Positions 25,710 through 33,680 of a stretch of 64,000 bases of DNA are shown piece by piece. Location: assembly GCF_040907265.1 (NCBI RefSeq), contig NZ_JBFOHP010000002.1:4836001-4900000 (forward strand), written 5' to 3'. A program made the translations under genes and the position numbers. This DNA is from Streptomyces sclerotialus (lineage in GTDB: Bacteria > Actinomycetota > Actinomycetes > Streptomycetales > Streptomycetaceae). Position 1 is the first letter of the stretch. Each line of letters opens with the position of its first letter. The notes beneath the pieces were generated by a model. That model was not told the origin of the DNA, made no database searches, and saw nothing but the letters and a program-made list of their open reading frames with translations.

Positions 25710-25940
25710 ATGAGGTACCCGGTGACGCTCCCGGCGAAGGGGTCGTACGTGGTCGACACCAGGTTCGGCAGGATCGGAGAGGTGATGGGGCACGAAGGGC
25801 CCTACGTGCAGCTGCGCCCGCCGGGGGGCGGGCGCGAGTGGGACTGTCCGCCGGGCGACGCCCGGGAGGCCACCCCGCGGGAACGCCTGGCGGCCAGGAC
25901 CGCGCTGGCCAACGCGCGCAGCCGGGGGGAGCGCCGCTGA
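25710..25940 (+). CDS. Small conserved protein of Scr1 cassette 1
   Basis: A 76-residue protein, MRYPVTLPAKGSYVVDT onward, with FGRIGEVMGHEGPYVQLRPP and REWDCPPGD. It reads as a small beta-barrel (SH3/KOW-like) followed by a basic helix (RLAARTALANARSRGERR). I recall similar small genes beside Scr1/DUF397 pairs in other Streptomyces but know no function. ATG 25710 has GGAG very close (2 nt); GTG 25689 is an alternative start with GAGG before it. Divergent from the regulator across the phased repeats, so co-regulation is likely. Confidence 0.65.
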   Translation: MRYPVTLPAKGSYVVDTRFGRIGEVMGHEGPYVQLRPPGGGREWDCPPGDAREATPRERLAARTALANARSRGERR

Positions 25941-26014
25941 GCGGCGCCGGCGGGGAGAGCTGAACGTGCGAGCCGTGCGCCCCGGACCCTGGCGCTCCCG
26001 GCCCTCCCCGGTCG

Positions 26015-26728
26015 TCACGACGTCAGCAGGTCGAGCTCCGTGCTGATGTTCCGCCGGGCCAGCCGCTCCCATCTGTCGTGGCCCGCCGGCGTACGGAACA
26101 GCCGGGGCAGCGCCAGCAGTTGACGCAGGACATCGGCCCGCCCCGCCCGGAAGGCCGGGTCCGGCACGAACCCGAACTCCTCCCGGACCGCGGCGGCGTA
26201 CGCGGCGTACTGCTCGGGCGCGCCGGCCAGTACCGCAAGGTCGGCGTCGCACAGCACCTCGCCGTTGCTGTCCCCCTCGGCCGGATCGTGCGTGACCGTG
26301 AGCCGCACGAGCCGCGCGACCTCCGCCGTGTACCGGTCGGCGATCCCCAGCTCGGGCAGTGCCCGTTCGGCGAGCGCCGCGCTGCGCTCCTCGTTCTCCG
26401 AACGGTCGGGGCGGTAGACGGCGTCGTGGAACCACGCGGCGAGCCGTACCGCATCGGGCTCCGCGGCGTGCGCGGCGAGCTCGTCGATCCGGTCCAGTAC
26501 CGCGGTCAGGTGGTCGGTCGTGTGGTACCGGCGCTGCGGCTCGGCCCAGCGCGCGAGCAGGTTGTCGGCGTACGGAGCGGGATCCGGTGCTGTGGCGGGT
26601 GCGGTGCCCGACGCGGTGGCGCCGGCGTCCCGGAGTGCCAGGACGGCGTCGTGCCAGCGGCGGCGCAGGTGCCCGCCCGGGTCCGCGCCGTCCGTACGGT
26701 CCGTCGGGTCCGTCGGAGAGGAAGCCAT
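26015..26728 (-). CDS. HD-domain metal-dependent phosphohydrolase-like protein
   Basis: A 237-residue protein with HD-superfamily features: RRYHTTDHLTAVLDRIDEL supplies the first His, AAWFHDAVYRP the HD pair, and DADLAVLAGAPEQY a later Asp. The arrangement resembles the family of predicted metal-dependent HD phosphohydrolases found near nucleotide genes in many bacteria. ATG 26728 is followed by a Thr/Asp/Pro-rich lead of about 20 residues. Substrate unknown. Divergent from cutC across 150 bp. Confidence 0.82.
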   Translation of the reverse strand: MASSPTDPTDRTDGADPGGHLRRRWHDAVLALRDAGATASGTAPATAPDPAPYADNLLARWAEPQRRYHTTDHLTAVLDRIDELAAHAAEPDAVRLAAWFHDAVYRPDRSENEERSAALAERALPELGIADRYTAEVARLVRLTVTHDPAEGDSNGEVLCDADLAVLAGAPEQYAAYAAAVREEFGFVPDPAFRAGRADVLRQLLALPRLFRTPAGHDRWERLARRNISTELDLLTS

Positions 26729-26878
26729 ACGCCCATTGTGCGCATCCGGACCGGTGGCCTCACCACAGTGATCCGCGCCGATCGGTGGCGTGTCCCGAGC
26801 GGAACTTCCGGGCCGCTTTCGCGCCGTATCGGTGTCGCTCCGTAGCGGTGGCCTGTCGGCTGTGGCACTCTTGAGCAC

Positions 26879-27580
26879 ATGTCTAGACCAATTCTCGAGG
26901 TGATCGCGCTCGATGCCGCGGACGCCGCCGCGGCCGAGGCCGGAGGGGCGGACCGCCTCGAACTGGTCACGGACATGGCGTCCGACGGACTGACCCCGCC
27001 GCGCGAGACCGTCGCCGCCGTACGGGCCGCCGTCGGCATCCCGCTGCGCGTCATGCTGCGCGCGGCGGACGGCTTCGCCGCGGGCGACGCCCGTACGCTC
27101 GACGCGCTGTGCGCGGAGGCGGCGGCGCTCCGGGCCGAAGGCGCCGAGGAGTTCGTCCTCGGCTTTCTGGCCGAGGACGGCGGCCCCGACCTCGCCGCGC
27201 TGGACGCGCTGACCGAAGTGATCGACGGCTGCCGCTGGACCTTCCACCGGGCCATCGACCGCGCCGCCGACCGCGACGGCCTGCGCAAGCGCCTGGACGG
27301 CCGGCCCGGCCTGGACACCTACCTCACCGCCGGCTCGGCCGCCGGCGTCGACGACGGACTGCCGGTCCTGCTGGCCGAGGCCGCCCGCGCCGCGACCGGC
27401 GAACCGGGGTACGGCCCGCAGATCATGGCCGGCGGCGGCCTCACCCTCGCCCACGTCCCCCGCCTCCGCGCCGCCGGCGTCACCGCCTTCCACATCGGCG
27501 GCGCGGCGCGCCCGGCAGGCTGGTCGGCGCCGGTCGCCCCGGCCGCCGTCGAGACCTGGCGGACGGCGCTGGACGCCTGA
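26879..27580 (+). CDS. cutC: CutC-family protein
   Basis: A 233-residue TIM-barrel protein of the CutC family, historically linked to copper homeostasis although the enzymatic role is unproven. Conserved blocks: LEVIALDAADA, GGADRLELVTDMASDGLTPP, PLRVMLR, GFLAEDGG, WTFHRAIDRA and IMAGGGLTLAHVP. ATG 26879 is the first in frame after TTGAGCAC. No copper-transport gene is nearby. It converges with helD, 28 bp apart. Confidence 0.9.
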   Translation: MSRPILEVIALDAADAAAAEAGGADRLELVTDMASDGLTPPRETVAAVRAAVGIPLRVMLRAADGFAAGDARTLDALCAEAAALRAEGAEEFVLGFLAEDGGPDLAALDALTEVIDGCRWTFHRAIDRAADRDGLRKRLDGRPGLDTYLTAGSAAGVDDGLPVLLAEAARAATGEPGYGPQIMAGGGLTLAHVPRLRAAGVTAFHIGGAARPAGWSAPVAPAAVETWRTALDA

Positions 27581-27608
27581 GCGACCGTCCCGCCCGTCCC
27601 GGGCCGGG

Positions 27609-29696
27609 TCAGTCCGCCAGTTCCTCCGGCAACGGCGCCGCGTGCACGATGGTCAGCCCCGAGACGGCACGGGTGAGGCAGACGTACAGGCGGCGCAGGC
27701 CGGTCCGGTGGTCGGGCTCCGCGTCCACCAGCGCCGCCGGTTCGTCCAGGACCACGTAGTCGTACTCCAGGCCCTTGGCGAGCGTGGCCGGCACGAGCGT
27801 GAGCCGGGCGTCCGCCGACGTCTCCTCGCCGGGCGCGAGCGTGGCCAGCCCTGCGGCCTCCAGCGCCTCGCGCAGCGCGGGGATCCGCGGCTCGGCGGCG
27901 ATCAGGCCGATGGAGCCCTCCTCGGCCAGCGCGTCACGGCAGGCGCCGACCACCGCCGCGTCCAGCGCCTCCGGCGCCGTCGGACGGACCGCGAAGTCGC
28001 CCGGCGACTCACGGATCGAGGTCGCCTCGGAGAGGTCCGGCGCGATCGCCGGGAGCAGCCGCGAGGCGTACGCGATGACCTCGCGCGGCACACGGAAGCC
28101 CTGGGTCAGCTCCTCGACGGTGGCGTCCGGCTTGCCCATGTGGGCCAGCGCCTCCTCCCAGGTGTCCGTCGACCACGGGGTCGTCCCCTGGGCGATGTCG
28201 CCCAGCACGGTCGCCGAACCGGTCGAACAGCGACGGCCCACGGCCCGGTACTGCATGGGGGAGAGGTCCTGCGCCTCGTCCAGGACCACGTGGCCGAGCG
28301 AGTGCGTGCGCTCCACCAGGTCGTGCGCCTCGTCGATGAGGACGGCGTCGGCGGCGGACCACTTCGCGCTGCGCACGCTGCGAGCCGGCCGGGTCCACAG
28401 GATCGTCTTCTGCTCCTCCTCGGTGAGGACGCCGTCGGCGTGCTCGGCAAGGAAGTCCGCGTCGCTCAGCAGCCGCAGCACCAGCTTGGCCGGGTCGACC
28501 GGCGGCCAGACCGCCTTGACCGTGGCCTTCACCGCGGCGTTCCGGGCGACCGCGTCCTGCACCCGGTCGTCCGGCGCCTCGCCGGCCCGCTCCATCTGGA
28601 CGAGCACGGCGTGCGCGATGCGCTGCGGCAGCGCCTCACGTGCCGCGCCGTACCGGATGCCGCGGTCCAGCAACTGCGTGACGATCTCCTCCAGTTCGTA
28701 CGCCGGTACGCGCCAGCGGCGGGAGCCGCGGACCACCACGCACGCCTCGGTGGGGAGCGTGACGTGCGAGCGGACGGCGCGGCGCAGCACCTCCGCCATC
28801 CGCGCGTCGCCCTTCACGGTCGCGGCCGCGGCGTCGTCCGTACCGCGCACCTCCACGTGCGCCACGAGGTCGTCCACCGTGGCCTGCTTGACCTCCAGCT
28901 CGCCCAGCGCGGGCAGCACCTGCTCGATGTAGTGCAGGAAGGACTTGTTGGGCCCGATGACGAGGGTGCCGGCGCGGGCCAGCCGCTCGCGGTGGGCGTA
29001 GAGGAGGTACGCGACCCGGTGCAGGCCGACGGCGGTCTTGCCCGTACCGGGCGCACCCTGGACACAGACCGTGCCGCCGATCCCGGCCCGGACGATCTCG
29101 TCCTGCTCGGGCTGGATGGTCGCCACGATGTCGCGCATCGGGCCCACGCGCGGCCGCTCGATCTCGGTCTGGAGGAGCTTGGACGTCTGCTCCGCCTCGG
29201 CCGGATCGGTGAGGTGCTCGTCCTCGTACGCGGTCAGCTCGCCGCCGGTGTACCCGAAGCGGCGGCGCAGCCGCAGGTCCATCGGGTCCTTCTTGGAAGC
29301 CCGGTAGAACGGCTGGGAGACCGGCGCGCGCCAGTCGATGACCATGGGGTCGCCGTCGGCGTCGTGGACGTGCCGCCGCCCGATGTAGAAGTTCTCTCCT
29401 TCCGCGCCCTCCGCCAGGTCGATGCCCGGTGCGTGGAGGTAGTCCAGCCGCCCGAAGAAGAGCGGGGTGTGGGAGAGGTCGGCGAGCGCCTTGATGCGGG
29501 CGTCGATCTCGCCCTGGAGCACCTCGGCGTTGACCCAGTTCGCGGTGACGTCCTTGATGTTCAGTGCCTCGGCGTCCGCGCGCATGGCGCGGAGCGCGGC
29601 ACGGGAGGCGGCGAGGTGCCGGCGCTCCCGCTCCAGGGGGTCGTTCTCGTGGTGCTCGGTCTTCTCGGCTTTCTCTTCCTGGGCGTGCGAGGGCAC
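27609..29696 (-). CDS. helD: HelD-like RNA-polymerase-recycling ATPase (superfamily 1)
   Basis: A 695-residue UvrD/Rep-related ATPase. HelD proteins pry RNA polymerase off DNA and nascent RNA; in actinobacteria class II members include rifampicin-resistance factors. An N-terminal coiled coil (about 20-75) matches the secondary-channel arm. Walker A is GAPGTGKT (214-221), Walker B/II VVLDEAQDLSPMQY, motif IV GFRVP, and the C-terminus has TLAKGLEYDYVVLDEP and LYVCLTRA. Just before motif II an extra IDEAHDLVERTHSLGH forms a near-duplicate of the DEAxDL element. I found no rifamycin-associated element upstream. The gene is monocistronic. Confidence 0.88.
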   Translation of the reverse strand: MPSHAQEEKAEKTEHHENDPLERERRHLAASRAALRAMRADAEALNIKDVTANWVNAEVLQGEIDARIKALADLSHTPLFFGRLDYLHAPGIDLAEGAEGENFYIGRRHVHDADGDPMVIDWRAPVSQPFYRASKKDPMDLRLRRRFGYTGGELTAYEDEHLTDPAEAEQTSKLLQTEIERPRVGPMRDIVATIQPEQDEIVRAGIGGTVCVQGAPGTGKTAVGLHRVAYLLYAHRERLARAGTLVIGPNKSFLHYIEQVLPALGELEVKQATVDDLVAHVEVRGTDDAAAATVKGDARMAEVLRRAVRSHVTLPTEACVVVRGSRRWRVPAYELEEIVTQLLDRGIRYGAAREALPQRIAHAVLVQMERAGEAPDDRVQDAVARNAAVKATVKAVWPPVDPAKLVLRLLSDADFLAEHADGVLTEEEQKTILWTRPARSVRSAKWSAADAVLIDEAHDLVERTHSLGHVVLDEAQDLSPMQYRAVGRRCSTGSATVLGDIAQGTTPWSTDTWEEALAHMGKPDATVEELTQGFRVPREVIAYASRLLPAIAPDLSEATSIRESPGDFAVRPTAPEALDAAVVGACRDALAEEGSIGLIAAEPRIPALREALEAAGLATLAPGEETSADARLTLVPATLAKGLEYDYVVLDEPAALVDAEPDHRTGLRRLYVCLTRAVSGLTIVHAAPLPEELAD

Positions 29697-29957
29697 GGCT
29701 TCGCCTCCGGGCAGCTGCGGTGGTCTGGGGCCGACCGGTTTCCGACCGGGCGGCGGCGCCCCTCGGCGAGAGCCGTCGGGAGGCGGGCAGACGCGCGATT
29801 GTAGTCAGCACCTAGTGCGGGCGCGACCGAATTAACGGGGCCACGCGGCCCCTAGGGGTGGGCCGCGACGCGGTGCTTCCGGAGCCGTACACCGGGCGAC
29901 ACGCGAATCGGCCGATGGTCGGATGTGCGGCGTCCGGGTGAATCCCATCATGGAGAC

Positions 29958-30170
29958 ATGAACAGTCACCTGAATCCGCCACCCGATCCCAAGGCGGCCG
30001 GCCGTGCCAGACACGGCGCCAGTGCCGCCGTCCGTGACACGGAGCACCGGCACCCCGTGGGCAGCGCCCTGCGTGCCGTGAAGGTGTTCGCGGGTACCGC
30101 CTTCAGCGTCGCCGTACTGGGGGAGTACGCCGACGACCGGTCCCCCGGCACCTCCCGGCCCGAGGAATGA
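29958..30170 (+). CDS. Small hypothetical protein
   Basis: A 70-residue product (MNSHLNPPPDPKAAG onward) with a short hydrophobic stretch, KVFAGTAFSVAVLG, flanked by polar ends. It could be a peripheral membrane peptide. GGAG stands only two bases before ATG 29958. Coding GC bias is present, and I have a weak memory of similar Streptomyces proteins with FAGTAFSVAVLGEY. Sits alone between helD and the GT87 gene. Confidence 0.5.
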   Translation: MNSHLNPPPDPKAAGRARHGASAAVRDTEHRHPVGSALRAVKVFAGTAFSVAVLGEYADDRSPGTSRPEE

Positions 30171-30273
30171 CATCCGGACGTCTGGAAAGCGTCACGAAAG
30201 TTCGTGTGTGATCGATTAACGTCGCTGTAAACAGTGCGCAATCAGCATATGGCGACAAGGAGGGGTCACCCGC

Positions 30274-31626
30274 GTGTCTGCCGCCGACGGGAAGCCGATC
30301 CAGCGGACAACGCCCCTCGTGGGCAGGCCACGCACCACCCGGGAAACGCCGGACCCCCCGGCGGGCCGTACGGTCTCCACCCGGTCCCCTCGAACGCGCC
30401 GCACCCTCCCGCGCCACACGCTCCCCGCAGCGGTCCTCCTCGCGGCATCCCTGGCAGCGCTCGGCGCGGTGCACTTGATAGTGCCGATGCCCAACTCCGA
30501 CATCCTCGTCTACCGGGCGATGGGCGACTCCGTCCTCACCGGCGGCGACCTCTACGGCTTCCGGGTCACGAAGTGGCACCTCCCCGCCACCTACCCGCCC
30601 TTCGCCGCCCTGCTGTTCGTACCGCTGGCGTGGTTCCCGCCCGGCGCCCTCCAGGTCGCCTCGGTACTGGGCAACGTCGCGCTGCTCGCCCTGCTGATCC
30701 ACCTCTCCGCGCGCCTCGCCGGGCTGCACACCACGCACCGCGTCCCGTCGCTGCTCGCCGCCACCGCGCTCGCCGTCTGGCTGGAGCCGGTGTACCAGAC
30801 GCTCGTCTTCGGGCAGATCAACCTCGCGCTGACCTGCCTCGTCCTGTGGGACCTCACCCGTCCCGACGGCGCACGCGGCAAGGGCCTTGCCATCGGCATC
30901 GCGGCCGGCATCAAGCTCACCCCCGCGCTCTTCGCGGTGTACCTGCTGCTCACCGGGCGGGTACGGGCAGCGCTGGTCTCGCTCGCCGGCTTCGCCGGCA
31001 CGGTCCTGCTCGGCGTCGTCGCGATGCCCGGCGCCAGCGTGGAGTTCTGGACCCAGCGGCTCTACGAGACCGGGCGGGTCGGCGAGGCCTGGATCGTCGA
31101 CAACCAGTCGCTCCAGGGCCTCGTCGCGCGCCTGCTGCACACCACGCACCCCGGCCTCGTCTGGGCGGCCGCCGCCGGGCTCACGGCCGTGGTGGGGATG
31201 GCGGCGGCCCGCCGGACGGGGCTGGTCGCGGGCCGGGAGGCGTGGGGCGTGCTGTGCACGGCGCTCACGGCGCTGCTCGTCTCGCCGATCAGCTGGTCCC
31301 ACCACTGGGTGTGGTGCGTGCCGCTGCTGGCGGTGCTCGCCACGCACGTACGAGGCGACGCGTGGCGGCGTACGGCCTGGTGGGCGCTGGCCGTGCTGTT
31401 CACCGCCCGCACGATGTGGCTGACGCCGCACAAGGGCGACCTGGACCTCGCGCTCCCGTGGTGGCAGCAGCCGCTGGCCGCCCCGTACCCGCTGCTCGGC
31501 ACGGCCGTACTGCTCGCCGCGGTGTTCTGGCGCGGAGGCGTGCTGACGGGGGTGGCGGCGGGGGCGCTGGTCCGGCCCGCCGCGGCGGGCCGGGAGGCCG
31601 TACCTGCGCCCCGGTCACCGCGCTAG
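30274..31626 (+). CDS. GT87-family polyprenyl-phosphate-mannose-dependent mannosyltransferase-like membrane protein
   Basis: A 450-residue membrane glycosyltransferase of the DUF2029/GT87 group, which in mycobacteria adds alpha-1,2-mannose to lipoglycans from polyprenyl-phosphate-mannose. About ten membrane segments are visible, beginning TLPAAVLLAASLAALGAVHL. The GT-C catalytic loop follows the first helix (PMPNSDILVYRAMGDS), and LPATYPPFAALLF and ISWSHHWVWCVP are family blocks. GTG 30274 has AAGGAGG 11 nt upstream. Acceptor and donor cannot be read from the sequence. Confidence 0.87.
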   Translation: MSAADGKPIQRTTPLVGRPRTTRETPDPPAGRTVSTRSPRTRRTLPRHTLPAAVLLAASLAALGAVHLIVPMPNSDILVYRAMGDSVLTGGDLYGFRVTKWHLPATYPPFAALLFVPLAWFPPGALQVASVLGNVALLALLIHLSARLAGLHTTHRVPSLLAATALAVWLEPVYQTLVFGQINLALTCLVLWDLTRPDGARGKGLAIGIAAGIKLTPALFAVYLLLTGRVRAALVSLAGFAGTVLLGVVAMPGASVEFWTQRLYETGRVGEAWIVDNQSLQGLVARLLHTTHPGLVWAAAAGLTAVVGMAAARRTGLVAGREAWGVLCTALTALLVSPISWSHHWVWCVPLLAVLATHVRGDAWRRTAWWALAVLFTARTMWLTPHKGDLDLALPWWQQPLAAPYPLLGTAVLLAAVFWRGGVLTGVAAGALVRPAAAGREAVPAPRSPR

Positions 31627-31665
31627 GTGCGCCTGGGTGCGTCTGGGTGCGTCTGGGTGCGCCCT
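31626..31665. repeat. 10-bp tandem repeat x4 after the GT87 gene
   Basis: GGTGCGYCTG repeats at 31626, 31636, 31646 and 31656 (last copy GGTGCGCCCT), directly overlapping the last base of the GT87 stop codon. The block is flanked by CTAGG and CCTAGG. Confidence 0.8.
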
Positions 31666-31719
31666 AGGCGTACCGTTCCGCCCCGGATTTCCCCCATGGG
31701 GGTGCAACAGGTCCCCTTC

Positions 31720-33474
31720 TCAACACAGTACCGAGGGGCACTGACAACGCGGCCGCCCCCGGCAATGCGGCCGCCTCCGGCAACGCGCCCGCCCCCCCGG
31801 GCCCCCGGTCCCGTCCGTCCCGCCCTCACGCCCCCTCGTCCGCCAGCAGTTCATGCGCGTCCACGATGCGGTACGCGTGCCCTGCTCGGCCAGGAAGCGC
31901 TGGCGGTGGGCCGCGAAGTCCTGGTCGATGGTGTCGCGGGCGACGACCGAGTAGAAGCGCGCCTCGTGGCCGTCCGCCTTCGGGCGGAGCACCCGGCCGA
32001 GGCGCTGCGCCTCCTCCTGGCGCGACCCGAAGGTGCCGGACACCTGGATCGCGACCGTCGCCTCCGGCAGGTCGATCGAGAAGTTCGCGACCTTGGAGAC
32101 GACCAGCACGGACAGCTCGCCCTCGCGGAACGCGTTGAAGAGCTTCTCGCGCTGCGCGTTGCTGGTGTCGCCCTTGATGACGGGCGCGTCCAGATGCTCG
32201 CCGAGCTCGTCCAGCTGGTCGATGTACTGCCCGATCACCAGCGTCTGCTCGCCCGCGTGCCGGCGCACCAGCGCCTCGGTCACCTGCTGCTTGGACGCGG
32301 TGGTCGCGCAGAAGCGGTACTTCTCGTCGCTCTCCGCCGTGGCGTACGCCAGCCGCTCGGAATCCGTCAGGTTGACGCGGACCTCGACGCAGTCGGCAGG
32401 CGCGATGTAGCCCTGCGCCTCGATCTCCTTCCACGGCGCGTCGAACCGCTTCGGGCCGATGAGCGAGAACACGTCGGACTCCCGGCCGTCCTCCCGGACC
32501 AGCGTCGCGGTCAGGCCGAGCCGGCGCCGGGCCTGGAGGTCGGCGGTGAACTTGAAGACCGGCGCGGGCAGCAGGTGCACCTCGTCGTAGACCACCAGGC
32601 CCCAGTCGCGGGAGTCGAACAGCTCCAGATGCGGGTAGACGCCCTTCCGCTTGGTCGTCAGCACCTGGTACGTCGCGATGGTGACCGGCCGGATCTCCTT
32701 CTTCGTACCGCTGTACTCGCCGATCTCGTCCTCGGTCAGCGACGTGCGCTTCACCAGCTCGTGCTTCCACTGGCGCGCGGACACCGTGTTCGTCACCAGG
32801 ATCAGCGTGGTGGCCTTGGCCTCGGCCATCGCACCGGCTCCGACCAGCGTCTTTCCGGCGCCACAGGGCAGCACGACGACGCCCGAGCCGCCGTGCCAGA
32901 AGTTCTCCACCGCCTGCTGCTGGTACGGCCGCAGCGACCAGCCGTCCTGGTCCAGCTCGATCGGATGCGCCTCGCCGTCCACGTAACCGGCCAGGTCCTC
33001 GGCCGGCCAGCCCAGCTTCAGCAGCGTCTGCTTGATCTGCCCGCGCTCGGAGGGGTGCACCACGACGGTGTCCGGGTCGATCCGGGCGCCGACCAGCGGC
33101 TGCACCTTCTTCGACCGCAGGATCTCCTCCAGCACCGGGCGGTCGGTGGTGGTGAGGACGAGGCCGTGCGCCGGGTGCTTGCTGAGCGTGAGGCGGCCGT
33201 ACCGGGACATCGTCTCGGCGATGTCGACGAGCAGCGCGTGCGGGACCGGGTAGCGGGAGTACGCCACCAGCGCGTCCACGACCTGCTCCGCGTCGTGGCC
33301 GGCGGCCCGCGCGTTCCACAGGCCGAGCGGCGTCACCCGGTAGGTGTGGATGTGCTCCGGGGCGCGCTCCAGCTCCGCGAAGGGGGCGATGGCCTGCCGG
33401 CAGGCGTCCGCCTGCTCGTGGTCCACCTCCAGCAGCAGCGTCTTGTCGCTCTGGACGATGAGGGGTCCGTTCAC
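31720..33474 (-). CDS. DNA repair helicase XPB, C-terminus frameshifted
   Basis: Superfamily 2 helicase of the bacterial XPB/RAD25 group, a 3'-5' DNA unwinding enzyme thought to act in nucleotide excision repair. GTG 33474 starts NGPLIVQSDKTLLLEVDHE. Motif I is LPCGAGKTLVGAGA, motif II YDEVHLLPA (DEVH), motif III LGLTATLVREDGR, and motif VI QRLGRVLRPK. The frame breaks after HRQRFLAEQG: from about 31878 the reading gives TRTASWTRMN and an aberrant 50-residue tail ending at 31720. The neighbouring frame gives AYRIVDAHELLADEGA and stops at 31826, the expected family ending. One base appears to be missing. All helicase motifs lie before the break, so activity may survive. It is 206 bp downstream of its likely partner at 33681. 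Confidence 0.9.
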   Translation of the reverse strand: MNGPLIVQSDKTLLLEVDHEQADACRQAIAPFAELERAPEHIHTYRVTPLGLWNARAAGHDAEQVVDALVAYSRYPVPHALLVDIAETMSRYGRLTLSKHPAHGLVLTTTDRPVLEEILRSKKVQPLVGARIDPDTVVVHPSERGQIKQTLLKLGWPAEDLAGYVDGEAHPIELDQDGWSLRPYQQQAVENFWHGGSGVVVLPCGAGKTLVGAGAMAEAKATTLILVTNTVSARQWKHELVKRTSLTEDEIGEYSGTKKEIRPVTIATYQVLTTKRKGVYPHLELFDSRDWGLVVYDEVHLLPAPVFKFTADLQARRRLGLTATLVREDGRESDVFSLIGPKRFDAPWKEIEAQGYIAPADCVEVRVNLTDSERLAYATAESDEKYRFCATTASKQQVTEALVRRHAGEQTLVIGQYIDQLDELGEHLDAPVIKGDTSNAQREKLFNAFREGELSVLVVSKVANFSIDLPEATVAIQVSGTFGSRQEEAQRLGRVLRPKADGHEARFYSVVARDTIDQDFAAHRQRFLAEQGTRTASWTRMNCWRTRGREGGTDGTGGPGGRARCRRRPHCRGRPRCQCPSVLC

Positions 33475-33680
33475 GCGCCTCGCCTTTCGCTTCGCCTGCG
33501 CCCGGCCGCCGTCGCCGTACGGCCCGGCCGTCCGTACGGCCAAACGTCCAGTGTGCCGCATCGGCGCGGTGGCAGGGGCGGGCCCGGAGCGCGGCCCGGA
33601 CGCGCACCGCCGGTGGCGCGCTCCGGCGCGGTCCGAGGACGCCGATCGCAGGATGCCGTCGCGATCCGAGGACGCCGGTC

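Noticed and set aside
29697..29957. Rifamycin-associated element upstream of helD
   Set aside because: I looked for the GGGGCTTGC-type inverted repeat and did not find it, so a rifampicin-inducible HelR role is not supported.
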